A stretch of DNA of 64,000 bases from Streptomyces sp. NRRL F-6492 (GCF_001280125.1 NZ_LGEG01000114.1:108231-172230), one strand, 5' to 3'; shown: positions 50,374-58,969, counted from the first letter of the stretch. Notes: generated by a model not told the origin, from the sequence alone. Numbers and translations are program-made.

Positions 50374-50717
50374 CCCGACCCTCACGGGGATCTTGGATTC
50401 ACCGAGGTCAGGTGCCCACTGTGCGCCAGGATTTCGGCCGTGGGATCTCGTGCTGGTCGAGCCGGAAGGCGTCGTCCGGATCGGCGAGGCACGCCGTCGG
50501 CGGGGGCGGCCCCTGCCGGGGACGCACGGAGCACGTGAGGAGCAGCGGCGACTCGGGCCGGGGCCGGCGCAGGGCTTGTACGACAGGGGTGCGGAAGACG
50601 CCGAACGGCCGCTCGCGGTCCCCTCCCGAGACGCGCTCCATCAGGACGGTCGGCCCTGCCCGCCCGGCCGGGTTGCTACGGTCTCGTCCGGCATCCCTCG
50701 GAAGGAAAGAGGATCAC
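50374..50717. other. Intergenic region upstream of the Lrp/AsnC gene
   Basis: 344 bp without a convincing gene. A 77-codon minus-strand frame (50408-50641) is open with plausible composition but has no recognisable motif, and I leave it uncalled. The region should carry the promoter of the regulator gene; no clear operator repeat was seen. Confidence 0.45.
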
Positions 50718-51179
50718 GTGGCGGCCCGTATCGAACTGGACGCGGTCGACAAGACCCTGGTCCGAAGGCTCCAGCAGGACGGACGCGCCTCGTACACCGA
50801 ACTGGGCCGGGAGGTGGGGCTGTCCGCTCCGGCCGTGCGCGCCCGGGTGCAGCGCCTGACCGACCGCGGCCTGCTGGAGTTCGCGGCGGTCACCGACCCC
50901 ATGAAGCTGGGGCTGCCCGTGATGGCGCTACTCGCCGTCAACGTCGACGGCAGGCTCCCGGAGGTCATCGACGAGCTGGAGCGCATCGACAGCGTGGTCT
51001 ACCTGGTGTCCACGGCCGGCTCCCGCGACCTGTTCGCGGAGGTCGTGTGCCGCACCATGGAGGAACTGTCCGCGATCATCAACGACCGCGTTCGCACCGT
51101 CCCCGGGGTGAGCGCCGTGGAGTCCTTCCCGTACTTCGGCATCCACGCGCACCGCTTCACCTGGGGCATACCCGACTGA
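50718..51179 (+). CDS. Lrp/AsnC family transcriptional regulator (153 aa)
   Basis: GTG 50718 has GAGGATCAC directly upstream. Residues 1-60 are the winged HTH (IELDAVDKTLVRRLQQDGR, YTELGREVGLSAPAVRARVQRL), residues 65-150 the RAM/AsnC effector domain (PVMALLAVNVDGRLPEV, VVYLVSTAGSRDLFAEVVC, VPGVSAVESFPYF). The usual length is about 150 aa. Such regulators bind amino acids or related small molecules and often control a divergent or nearby gene. No amino-acid enzyme or exporter lies beside it here, so the target is unknown. Confidence 0.92.
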   Translation: MAARIELDAVDKTLVRRLQQDGRASYTELGREVGLSAPAVRARVQRLTDRGLLEFAAVTDPMKLGLPVMALLAVNVDGRLPEVIDELERIDSVVYLVSTAGSRDLFAEVVCRTMEELSAIINDRVRTVPGVSAVESFPYFGIHAHRFTWGIPD

Positions 51180-51317
51180 ACGAACTCCCCTGCCCATCAA
51201 GAACGTTGGATTCGGTACTCGCACAGGCGCCCCGCTTCAGAAACCGAAGTTCGAGGCCCCCGTCCGCGTCTGTATGGTTGCTCTGTCCACGCTCTGCGCA
51301 GAGGGAGAACGACGCTC

Positions 51318-54155
51318 ATGTCCGCAGTGCCCGAACCGGCTGCCGGCGAGCACCCTCCCGGACGGGAGGCCGAACTCACCGCGCTGGCGGGGGCCGTGAC
51401 GGCGCTGCGGCACGGCCGGGGTCTGGTCGTGGAGATCTGTGGAGAGCCGGGCATCGGGAAGACCCGCCTGACCAGGGCACTCGCAGCGCTGGCCGCGCGG
51501 CAGGGCGTCCCGGTGGCCCGCGCCCACGCCGTGCGCGGCGACACCACCCCGTGGCGGGTGTTCCGTGACGCCTGGGCTGCGGGGCCGGCCGCCGGCGGCC
51601 GGGACGCACGGCGGTTCGACGTGGTTCGTGACGGGCCCGCCCAGTGGATGGCGGGGCACGTGGTGGTCCTGGACGACGTTCACTGGTGCGACCCGGACTC
51701 GGCCGCACTGCTCGTGCGGCTGGTGCGGTCCGCGGTGCCCGGTCCGTTCCTGCTCGCTCTCGCCCACCGCCCCCGGCGGACGGCGCCCGAGCTGAGGGGG
51801 GCGCTGGAGGACGGGGCACGGGCCGGCACGGTGACGCGCGTCGAACCGGGGCCGCTCGACCCCGGCGCCGTGGCCGCGCTGCTCGCGGATTGGCCCGGCC
51901 ACGCAGAAACGGACCCACGGGCCCGGACCGGACTCCTCCGGATCGCGGCCGACTTGTGTGCCGTGGCCGAGGGCAACCCCCGTTACGTACGCCTGCTCGC
52001 GGCTGCGGGCTGGCGTCCCGAGCACGGAACCGACCGGCCGGGCAAAGACATCGCCGGACTGCTGCGCGAGGCGAAACCGCTGATCGCGGAACTCGACGCG
52101 CTGTCCGTGCCGGCGGCGCTCACCGCGTCGGCGGCGGCCGTGGCCGGCAGCCCGTTCCGGCCCGAGGACGTCGCCCGGATCAGCGGACTGGGCATGGACC
52201 GCACCCTCGACGCGTTCACCGAACTGGAGTGGGCGGGCCTGGTGCGCGCGGCCGACGGAAGGGGCGGCCTGGCCTTCCGCAACCCCGCCGTAGGCCACGT
52301 CGCGTACGAGGTGGCAGGGGTGTCCTTCCGGCTGCGTGCCCACCGCCGTGCCCTGGACCTCGTCGCCGGCCGGAGCGGCCGGGTCCGCGAACGGGCCCGG
52401 CACGCCGAGCGGCTGCTCGGCGCCGACGCTGCACTCGCCGCGCGCACCCTCGTCCAGGCCGCCGCCGAGATCACCGCGCGGGATCCCGCGACCGCGACCC
52501 ACTGGCTCCGCCTCGCCCTGGAGGCCCTGCCCGACGGGGAGGCCGACGCCGCCGACCGTACGGAAGCGGAACTCGCCCTCTGCCACGCCCTGATCGCCTC
52601 GGGAAGCGTGGACGAGGCCCGCACCCGCGCGCACGAACTGCTGGGGCGCCGTCCCGCTCCTCTCGACGAGCGGCACCTGCTGCGGGCCCACGCCGTCTGC
52701 GCCGACGCCGAACGCCAGCTCGGCCGCTACGCGGAGGCGACCGCCATCGTGGGCGCGGCCCTCGCCCTGCTGCCCAGGCCCCTGCCCGACCCACTGCCGC
52801 CCGAAGTCGCAGAGCTGATCATCGAATACGGACTGGTGCACGTCCTGCACGGCTCGCACGAGCAGGCCCGCGACCTGCTGGCGGAAGCCGTACGGATCCC
52901 GGGCGCGACCGGCGACACGGATGCGACGGACCGCACCGTGCTGGGGGTCCTCAACGCCCTCTGCGCCGCTCACGCCGGAGACCTCCGGGAGGCCTCCGGA
53001 GAGGTCGCCCGCTGCGTCCGGCTCGTTGACGCCCTGCCGGACCCCCTCGCCGGCCGCACCCCGGAGACCCTCGCCCTGCTGGGCAGCGCCGAACTCTACC
53101 TCGAGCGGTTCACCGACGCCGTCCGCCATCTCAGCCGGGGGCCGGCCACCCATGACACCGGCCTCCAGCGGCCCATCCAGCTCCACCGGCTGCTCGGACT
53201 GGCCATCGCCGAGCACTGGACCGGCCACCTGGACGCCTCCCGGCAGCACGCCCTCCAAGCCGAGGCCCTGGCCCACTCCCTCGGCGTGCGGCCTGCCGTG
53301 ACCCTCGCGCAGGCGATACGCGCGACGGGGCACGTCTGGTCCCACGGCCGGGCGTCCGCCGCCGAGGCGGTCGCCCTCGTCGAGGGGATCGCCGACACGG
53401 CCCCGCCCGGCCACAGCTGGTGGACCGCTTCGGCGACGGGCCTCCTCGCCCATGCCCGGCTGCTCGCCGGTGACGCCGACGGGTGCCGACGCGCGCTGCT
53501 GGACACCATCGGCAGCCACCGGTTGCCACAGGTCCGGCCCTTCTCCCGTCCCTTGCTGCTCTCCCTGCTGGTCACGGCCACGCTGGAGGCCGGCGACAGG
53601 GCGGAGGCGCACCGCCTGGCCCGTACCGCCGAGGTCGAGGCGGAGCGGCTGGGGCTGGCGGTCCAGGGGGCGTACGCGCGCCGTTCCCGTGCCCAGCTGC
53701 ACATGGCCGACGGCGCGCACGACGTCGCCGCCGGACTGTTCGAACCCGCGGCGGAGGCCTTCCGGTCGGCCGGCATGCTCCTGGAGTACGCCTGGACGCT
53801 CATGCTCGGTGCCCGCGCCTTCCACGAGGCCCACGGCCCGGACACCGCCCTCCGCCACCTCGACATCGCCGACGCCGTCGCCGTCGCCCGTACCGCACGG
53901 CTCGTCCGGGAACGCGTGGCCCACCTCCGTACCGAACTCTCCGCCGACGGCCGCGCCGCGGACCCGCGCGATCTGCTCAGCGACCGCGAACGCGAGATCG
54001 CCGGCCTGGCGGCGGAGGGTCTGCGCAGCCGCGAGATCGCCGAACGGCTCTTCCTCAGCCCGCGCACCGTGGAGACCCACATCTCCCGCGTCTACCGCAA
54101 GCTCGGGGTCTCCTCACGGATCGCCCTCTCCGGCGTCCTGCGCCGCGACGCGTAG
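51318..54155 (+). CDS. LuxR-family ATPase regulator (LAL-type, 945 aa)
   Basis: ATG 51318 follows GGGAGAACGACGCTC. Residues 35-300 form an AAA/STAND ATPase domain with Walker A GEPGIGKTRL and Walker B-type VVVLDDVHWCDPDS. Residues 350-850 are TPR-like helical repeats (repeated ALxLLPR, LAHARLLAGDADG-type units). The last 65 residues are a LuxR HTH (LSDREREIAGLAAEGLRSRE, IAERLFLSPRTVETHISRVY). LAL regulators usually activate nearby metabolic or secondary-metabolite genes in response to a ligand. A 10-bp terminator follows directly. No partner operon is obvious; the flanking genes are decayed. Confidence 0.93.
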   Translation: MSAVPEPAAGEHPPGREAELTALAGAVTALRHGRGLVVEICGEPGIGKTRLTRALAALAARQGVPVARAHAVRGDTTPWRVFRDAWAAGPAAGGRDARRFDVVRDGPAQWMAGHVVVLDDVHWCDPDSAALLVRLVRSAVPGPFLLALAHRPRRTAPELRGALEDGARAGTVTRVEPGPLDPGAVAALLADWPGHAETDPRARTGLLRIAADLCAVAEGNPRYVRLLAAAGWRPEHGTDRPGKDIAGLLREAKPLIAELDALSVPAALTASAAAVAGSPFRPEDVARISGLGMDRTLDAFTELEWAGLVRAADGRGGLAFRNPAVGHVAYEVAGVSFRLRAHRRALDLVAGRSGRVRERARHAERLLGADAALAARTLVQAAAEITARDPATATHWLRLALEALPDGEADAADRTEAELALCHALIASGSVDEARTRAHELLGRRPAPLDERHLLRAHAVCADAERQLGRYAEATAIVGAALALLPRPLPDPLPPEVAELIIEYGLVHVLHGSHEQARDLLAEAVRIPGATGDTDATDRTVLGVLNALCAAHAGDLREASGEVARCVRLVDALPDPLAGRTPETLALLGSAELYLERFTDAVRHLSRGPATHDTGLQRPIQLHRLLGLAIAEHWTGHLDASRQHALQAEALAHSLGVRPAVTLAQAIRATGHVWSHGRASAAEAVALVEGIADTAPPGHSWWTASATGLLAHARLLAGDADGCRRALLDTIGSHRLPQVRPFSRPLLLSLLVTATLEAGDRAEAHRLARTAEVEAERLGLAVQGAYARRSRAQLHMADGAHDVAAGLFEPAAEAFRSAGMLLEYAWTLMLGARAFHEAHGPDTALRHLDIADAVAVARTARLVRERVAHLRTELSADGRAADPRDLLSDREREIAGLAAEGLRSREIAERLFLSPRTVETHISRVYRKLGVSSRIALSGVLRRDA

Positions 54156-54185
54156 CCGGTCCCGATCCGAAGCCGTCGGGACCGG
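54156..54185 (+). terminator. Terminator after the LuxR-type regulator gene
   Basis: CCGGTCCCGA (54156-54165) pairs perfectly with TCGGGACCGG (54176-54185), loop 10 nt, directly after the stop codon. Confidence 0.7.
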
Positions 54186-54278
54186 AATTCCCGGGCGGTC
54201 TCCCACGTACAGGTTCGGCCGCCGCGAAGGGCGGTGACCGAACTCCCGCCCAGGCGTGGGGATCTCCCCGTGCGTGGC

Positions 54279-54428
54279 GCGGGCGATGCCGAGCTCGCTC
54301 TGGAAGTCCTCGAAACGCCGGGTTCCGTAGAACGCCTCGCGCAGCACGAGAGGGGTCCACCAGTCGCCCAGCAGGTCGGTCGTCCGGGCGACCGAACAGG
54401 GCCAGTTCTCGAAGGACGTCCGTCGCAT
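54279..54428 (-). pseudogene. HxlR-family regulator fragment
   Basis: The first 50 residues of an HxlR-type winged-helix regulator are clear: MRRTSFENWPCSVARTTDLL, GDWWTPLVLREAFYGTRRF, EDFQSELGIAR, with the conserved early Cys of the family. At about 54279, exactly where the recognition helix should continue, the sequence turns into unrelated Pro/Arg-rich residues and the second half (about 60 residues) is missing. The same open frame runs on to 54114. It is also joined in frame, on its upstream side, to a hydrolase fragment, so the stretch looks like a deletion scar. Confidence 0.7.
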
Positions 54429-54464
54429 CGGACCAGCCGTGTAGCGGTGGCCGGAAGCGTCGGA

Positions 54465-54551
54465 CGGGGGCGTGGAGACGTCCTCGGCGCCGACCAGGAC
54501 GAGCGTGGGCGCCGTGATCCGGTGGAGCTCGTCGGCCACCGGAGGATGGTC
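54465..54551 (-). pseudogene. Alpha/beta-hydrolase fragment
   Basis: About 29 residues, DHPPVADELHRITAPTLVL and VGAEDVSTPP, match the strand and acidic-loop region that precedes the catalytic His in alpha/beta hydrolases of the enol-lactonase type. No nucleophile elbow or catalytic His is present on either side. It reads directly into the HxlR fragment in the same frame, 36 bp further on. Confidence 0.55.
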
Positions 54552-54786
54552 GGCGACCGCCCCTCGGTCGGTCGAGCCGGGCGGCGGCGGCGGTCGGCTC
54601 GGCCGGCAGCGCCTCGTGCGGCCGCTGCCGGACGCCGGTCCCGCCCCATTCCCGCAGGTGTCTTCATCACGTCATCCGGCACGGTGCACGGCGAAGCCCC
54701 ATGGCCTGGACGACGTCCGACCCGGCAGTCGAACAGGGCACCAGGGCCGATCCACCTCATCGTGTCAAGCGTTCCAAGAGGGTGCC

Positions 54787-55224
54787 TCACGTGGCGATCT
54801 CGTCTGCCGCAGGGCCACGGGCGCTCAGGGTGGGGCCAGTCCGTCGCACTGGCCGGCCGAGCCGACCGTCCATGACGGCTGGAAGGGAGGTGGGCATCTC
54901 GTCGGTGATCCAGGCGAACTCCAGGGCTGCGAGCGTGGCTCCCCGGTCCGTCCACACGAGGACCTCGCCGACGTAGGCGCCCGACGGGTCGTGGACGGGT
55001 GCGTCCACGGGCACGAGCGCTTCCGGCAGCGCCGCATGCTCGCAAGGTTCCCGGACCCGCAGGTCGACGCTCACGGAGCCGGGCCCCCAGACGGCGATCA
55101 CCTCGGTGCGGTCCAGCTGGCTCCGCAGTTGCGGCGCGCCGGTGAACTCCGTCGACAGGATGTGTTCGAGTACCGCGCGCTCGTCGGCGTTCAGCGGGCG
55201 CGGGACGAGGGGAAGAGGAGCCAT
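54787..55224 (-). CDS. Conserved hypothetical protein (145 aa)
   Basis: A small soluble protein beginning MAPLPLVPRPLNADERAVLE and continuing HILSTEFTGAPQLRSQLDR, VSVDLRVREP, YVGEVLVWTDRGATLAALEF and WITDEMPTSLP. This pattern belongs to a set of uncharacterised actinobacterial proteins I recognise by sight, with no known function. ATG 55224 has no strong ribosome site. The 38-bp tandem repeat lies 13 bp upstream, in the promoter or leader, so expression may be controlled through it. No secretion signal. It is the only apparently intact gene between the LuxR-type regulator and the dehydrogenase. Confidence 0.75.
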   Translation of the reverse strand: MAPLPLVPRPLNADERAVLEHILSTEFTGAPQLRSQLDRTEVIAVWGPGSVSVDLRVREPCEHAALPEALVPVDAPVHDPSGAYVGEVLVWTDRGATLAALEFAWITDEMPTSLPAVMDGRLGRPVRRTGPTLSARGPAADEIAT

Positions 55225-55237
55225 GCGCCCATTCTGA

Positions 55238-55313
55238 GGCGGAGGGGGCAACCTGCCCAACCGCTGCGGTGCCCCGGCGGAGGGGGCAACCTGCCCAACG
55301 GCTGCGGTGCCCC
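55238..55313. repeat. Tandem 38-bp direct repeat with embedded inverted repeats
   Basis: Copies at 55238-55275 and 55276-55313 are adjacent and differ at one base. Each contains GGGCAACCTGCCC, a 5-bp dyad around ACC. The array starts 13 bp upstream of the ATG of the 145-aa gene, a position fit for an operator or an RNA hairpin in its leader. Confidence 0.8.
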
Positions 55314-55463
55314 CTCGCACGGAGCCGCCCGGCAGCGGCGGCCAGAACCGACGGACGAACGGTGTCCGGGCGTCCCCGGCCCGGAGGCCGCACGACGCGG
55401 GTCGGGGAGACGGGGCCGCGCCTGCGCCGGGGCCCGGCAGGTCGAGGCGGCGGCCGGGGCCGG

Positions 55464-56309
55464 TCAGGACTCGGCCGGTGTGCCCGGTGCGGTGTCGTAG
55501 GCCTTCTGTACGAGTTCGGGGCGGTGGCCGTCGTTGAGCCGCCGGTCCCACTGGGCGTCGATCTGCTCGCGGGCCTGCGGTTCCATGGCGGCGGGCAGCA
55601 GGTGCCGGTAGCGGCGGTCCTCGCCGAGGAGGACCTCGACGGTCCGTTCGTAGACCGGCTCGGGGTCGTACTGCTCGTGGGGGAAGGCCAGTTCCGCGTA
55701 GTCGAAGAGGCGGTCGGCGGGATCGTCGCGCCACTCCTTCCACGTCTCGAACATGGTGTCGTTGAAGCCGGTGAGGAACGGGCCGGGGTTGATCGTGGCC
55801 ACGGTGATCCCGAACTCGGCGAGTTCCTGGTCGAGGGCGTCGGCGAACGCCTCGACGGCGTGCTTGGAGCCCGCGTAGGCGCCGGTGAACGGGTCGACGG
55901 TGAGCCCGGCGACCGAGGACATGAAGACGATCCGGCCGCTGCGGCGGGCCGCCATCCTCCTCGCGATGCCCTGGGTGAGCAGGACGGGGCCGAAGACGTT
56001 CACCTCGAACTGGCGCCGGAGCCGTTCCTCGGGGATGTCGGCGGTGGCGCCGCCCTCGGAGACGCCGGCGTTGTTGAGGAGGACCTCGACGTCCCAGGTC
56101 CAGGCGTTCTCGCGGTCGCCGGGGTCGGTGACGTCCAGCTTCTCGACCCGCAGCTCGACGCCCCGCTCCCGGGCCCCGGCGCGGAGCGCGCCGACCTGGG
56201 CGATGATCTCCACGCCCGCGATCACCTCGTGTCCGGCCCCGGCGAGCCGCAGCGCGACCTCCTTGCCGAAGCCGCTGCCCGCGCCGGTGATGAGGATCGG
56301 TCCCGCCAT
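55464..56309 (-). CDS. Short-chain dehydrogenase/reductase (281 aa)
   Basis: A complete classical SDR: cofactor motif TGAGSGFG (residues 8-15), NNAG (79-82), catalytic S131/S132, Y145 and K149 in YAGSKHAVEAFADALDQEL, and NPGPF after it. The D59-V pair follows the second strand. The substrate is unknown; the C-terminal 70 residues (FDYAELAFPHEQYDPEPV, LLPAAMEPQAREQIDAQW) form a lid-like region found in oxidoreductases of the NAD(P)-dependent 'SDR family' without assigned substrate. ATG 56309 is preceded by GGAAGGGC. A hairpin (56330-56356) lies between it and the GlcG-like remnant, so it is probably expressed alone. Confidence 0.93.
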   Translation of the reverse strand: MAGPILITGAGSGFGKEVALRLAGAGHEVIAGVEIIAQVGALRAGARERGVELRVEKLDVTDPGDRENAWTWDVEVLLNNAGVSEGGATADIPEERLRRQFEVNVFGPVLLTQGIARRMAARRSGRIVFMSSVAGLTVDPFTGAYAGSKHAVEAFADALDQELAEFGITVATINPGPFLTGFNDTMFETWKEWRDDPADRLFDYAELAFPHEQYDPEPVYERTVEVLLGEDRRYRHLLPAAMEPQAREQIDAQWDRRLNDGHRPELVQKAYDTAPGTPAES

Positions 56310-56329
56310 GTCGTCACGCCCTTCCCGTG

Positions 56330-56356
56330 CCGGTGCCCGGTCTTCCGGGACACCGG
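56330..56356 (-). terminator. Hairpin between the GlcG-like remnant and the dehydrogenase gene
   Basis: CCGGTG/CACCGG plus CCCGG/CCGGG arms with a bulged A and a 4-nt loop. It follows the stop at 56403 by 46 bp on the minus strand. Confidence 0.5.
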
Positions 56357-56402
56357 ATGTCTCCGGATGCCTTCGGCCTGCTCGTACCCGCAGACGGCGG
56401 GT

Positions 56403-56675
56403 TCACAGGGCCGTGGCCGCCGCCTCGGCCACGGCGGTGTCCTGCTCGCGCGAACCGCCGCCGGCCGGGCGGCACGGGACGACGGCGCGCGCCTTGTCGA
56501 CGCAGTGCTCGACGCCGCCGAGCTGCGCCCCGTCCATCCGGACGTGTGCCAGGAGGTTCCCGCCCGCGTCCGCGACGACGATGCCGCCGGGAGAGGAGGT
56601 GCGGGTCGCCTCGGCGATGCCCGCGCCGATGGTCCGGCGGGCGCCGGCGAGGCCGACGGTGCGTGTCGTGCGCAT
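56403..56675 (-). pseudogene. GlcG/HbpS-family gene with internal deletion (90 aa left)
   Basis: The N-terminal half matches the heme-binding GlcG/HbpS family: a helix (ARRTIGAGIAEATRT), then GGIVVADAGGNLLAHVRMDG and CVDKARAVV. Intact members (about 140 aa) continue through a Phe/Ser-rich loop, a GGLPI-type strand and a gly-rich strand before the final helix. Here KARAVVPCRPAGGG joins directly to SREQDTAVAEAAATAL, the final helix. About 50 residues are missing, in frame, so a short stable product is possible but the binding fold should be incomplete. ATG 56675 has no clear ribosome site. Confidence 0.65.
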
Positions 56676-56811
56676 GGGGGCGAGGCTAGGTCTCCGGCGG
56701 AACGGGCGCCTCCTGTCCGGGCACTCGGGTGACGCCCGGTCCTTTCCCGGCGGCATGAGCGGGGACGTCCACCTCTCGGACGGCCGTTGACCGCTCCCGT
56801 ACCGCGTTCTC

Positions 56812-56925
56812 ATGATGGTGATCATGACCCCCGCCGCCCCGTACGCCCGGCCGCTGCTCGTCGCGCGCCTGCACGTCGATCTGGTGCGGCAGTCGAGCGC
56901 TCTGTGTCGCTCCCGGACGAACTGA
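56812..56925 (+). CDS. Putative cysteine-responsive leader peptide (37 aa)
   Basis: A short frame, starting at ATG 56812, 56815 or 56824, ends with RLHVDLVRQSSALCRSRTN. The R-x-HVDL-x-R-x-SSA-x-C pattern is the hallmark of the small leader peptides found before sulfur-metabolism genes in Streptomyces. The Cys codon (TGT) comes just before the stop, as expected for ribosome stalling when cysteine is short. It lies 64 bp before the sulfatase gene, with a small hairpin between them, which fits translational or transcriptional attenuation. The long N-terminal extension (MMVIMTPAAPY) makes a downstream start likely. Confidence 0.75.
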   Translation: MMVIMTPAAPYARPLLVARLHVDLVRQSSALCRSRTN

Positions 56926-56945
56926 CCTCTCACCCCTCACCTCTC

Positions 56946-56963
56946 GCCGGACCCCGATCCGGC
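56946..56963 (+). promoter_or_regulatory. Hairpin between leader peptide and sulfatase (possible attenuator)
   Basis: GCCGGA (56946-56951) pairs with TCCGGC (56958-56963), loop 6 nt. It starts 20 bp after the leader stop and lies 26 bp before the sulfatase ATG, where it could change state with ribosome position on the leader. Confidence 0.45.
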
Positions 56964-56989
56964 TCCGTCCCGTCCCCTGGAGCTTCGTC

Positions 56990-58969
56990 ATGCCCTCGTC
57001 CTCGCCGCTGCCCGGTCAGCAACCCTCCGGTACACCGCGCCCCGCGGGGCTGTCCCGGCGCGGTTTCGCCGCCCTCGCCGGAACCGCCGCCGCCTCGGCC
57101 GCCCTGGCCGTACCCACCGCCACCGCCACCGCCACCGCCGCTCCGGTCCGGGAGGAGGCGCCCGCCCGGGTCCCGCGTCCGCCCGCGGACCGGCCCAACA
57201 TCCTGTGGCTGGTGGCCGAGGACCACTACCCGTTCCTCGGCTCCTACGGCGACCGGACCGCCCGCACCCCCACGCTGGACCGGCTGGCCCGCGAGGGCAT
57301 CCGCTACGAGCACTCCTACTCCAGCGCCCCGGTCTGCGCCCCCTCGCGCTTCGCGCTGCTCAGCGGCGTCCACCCGCAGAGCGCGGGCCCGGCCGAGCAC
57401 ATGCGGGCGCTGGGCAGGGTGCCGGACTTCCTGCGCGGCTTCCCCGAGTACCTGCGCCGGGCCGGCTACCACTGCACGAACAACAGCAAGACCGACTACA
57501 ACACCGTCGTCGACATGGGCGCCACCTGGGACGAGTCCAGCGCCACGGCCCACTGGCGCGACCGTCCGGCCGGGGCGCCGTTCTTCGCGGTGATCAACGA
57601 CATGACCACCCACGAGTCCAGCCTGTTCACGGCGCGGGACGGCCGCACCCGGCCGTCCGAGGTCCGGCTGCCGGCCTACCTTCCCGACACCCCGGAGATC
57701 CGCGCCGACCTCGCCCACTACTACGACGCGATGGAGGCCCTGGACGGGCGGATCGCCGCACGGCTCGCCGAACTGGAGACGGCCGGACTGGCCGAGGACA
57801 CCGTCGTCTTCTTCTACTCGGACAACGGCGGCGTACTGCCCCGCAGCAAGCGCCACTGCTACGACGAGGGGATGCGCACGGCCCTGATCGTGCGCATCCC
57901 CGAGAAGTGGGCCCATCTGGCCCCGCGGCCGGCCGGCTCGGTGGAGGAGGGCGCCGTGACCTCGGTGGACTACGGGCCCACCGTCCTGGCCCTGGCCGGG
58001 GTGGAGATCCCCGACCACGTCCAGGGCCGGCCCTTCCTCGGCGTCCGCAGGCCCCGCCCCGCGCCCTACGCCTTCGGCGGCCGGGACCGGATGGACGAGC
58101 GCTACGACATGGTGCGCACCGCGCGCGACACCCGCTACCGCTACCTGCGCAACTACGCGCCGCACCGGCCCTGGGGACAGCACCAGGCGTTCGCCTGGCT
58201 GGCCAAGGGCTACCAGTCCTGGGAACGCGAGCACCTCGCGGGCCGGCTGGACACCACCCGGGAACGCTTCTGGCGCCCCAAGCCCCACGAGGAGCTGTAC
58301 GACCTGCGCGCCGACCCCGACCAGGTGAGGAACCTGGCCGGCGACCCCCGGCACGCCGGTACCCTGCGCCGGCTGAGCCGGGCGCTGGACGAGCACATCC
58401 TGCGGGTCAACGACAACGGGTTCATCCCGGAGGGCAGCCCGCTCGAAGGATGGGAGGCCAGCCGGAAGCCCGGCGCCTACCCCCTGCGCCGGGTCCTGGA
58501 CCTGGCCGGCCGCGCGATCGAGCGCGACCCCCGCCACCTGCCCGCCCTCGTCCGCGCGCTGGACGACCGCAACGAGGTCGTCCGCCACTGGGGAGCGCAG
58601 GGCCTGCTGATCCTGGACCGCCGGGCGGCCCCGGCCGCCGGCCGCCTGGCAAGGACGCTGCGGCACGATCCCTCGCCCCAGGTCCGGATCGGCGCGGCCG
58701 AGAGCCTGGCCCACCTCGGCCACCGCACGGACGAGGCGGTCGCCTTCCTCGCCCGCACCCTGGACGAGCACGCCGATCCGTTCGTACGCCTCCAGGCGAT
58801 CAACGCCCTCACGTTCATCGACACCGAGACCGCCCGGCCGGCCCGCGCGGCGGTGGAGGCCGCCGCGCTCAGCACGAACGAGTACCTGCGCAATGCCGGC
58901 CGCTACCTCAAGTTCGTCCTGGACGGCACGTACACGCCGTCCTCACGGGTCTTCGACCCGGTCGCCTGA
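56990..58969 (+). CDS. Tat-exported sulfatase with C-terminal HEAT-like repeats (659 aa)
   Basis: ATG 56990 has GGAG seven bases upstream. The N-terminus is a Tat signal (LSRRGFAALAGTAAASAAL, twin Arg 23-24). The mature enzyme opens with RPNILWLVAEDHYPFLGSYG, whose Asp binds the metal. The nucleophile motif is C116-A-P-S-R120, to be changed to formylglycine. Further metal-site parts are FFYSDNGGV and HESS. Residues 470-645 are HEAT-like repeats (LPALVRALDDRNEVVRHWGA, VRIGAAESLAHLGHRTDEAV). It releases sulfate from an outside sulfate ester, matching sulfur control by the leader. The substrate is unknown. Confidence 0.93.
   Translation: MPSSSPLPGQQPSGTPRPAGLSRRGFAALAGTAAASAALAVPTATATATAAPVREEAPARVPRPPADRPNILWLVAEDHYPFLGSYGDRTARTPTLDRLAREGIRYEHSYSSAPVCAPSRFALLSGVHPQSAGPAEHMRALGRVPDFLRGFPEYLRRAGYHCTNNSKTDYNTVVDMGATWDESSATAHWRDRPAGAPFFAVINDMTTHESSLFTARDGRTRPSEVRLPAYLPDTPEIRADLAHYYDAMEALDGRIAARLAELETAGLAEDTVVFFYSDNGGVLPRSKRHCYDEGMRTALIVRIPEKWAHLAPRPAGSVEEGAVTSVDYGPTVLALAGVEIPDHVQGRPFLGVRRPRPAPYAFGGRDRMDERYDMVRTARDTRYRYLRNYAPHRPWGQHQAFAWLAKGYQSWEREHLAGRLDTTRERFWRPKPHEELYDLRADPDQVRNLAGDPRHAGTLRRLSRALDEHILRVNDNGFIPEGSPLEGWEASRKPGAYPLRRVLDLAGRAIERDPRHLPALVRALDDRNEVVRHWGAQGLLILDRRAAPAAGRLARTLRHDPSPQVRIGAAESLAHLGHRTDEAVAFLARTLDEHADPFVRLQAINALTFIDTETARPARAAVEAAALSTNEYLRNAGRYLKFVLDGTYTPSSRVFDPVA

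Noticed and set aside
50408..50641. 77-codon minus-strand frame upstream of the Lrp/AsnC gene
   Set aside because: Composition is possible but there is no motif, signal or homologue known to me; recorded only as part of the intergenic entry.
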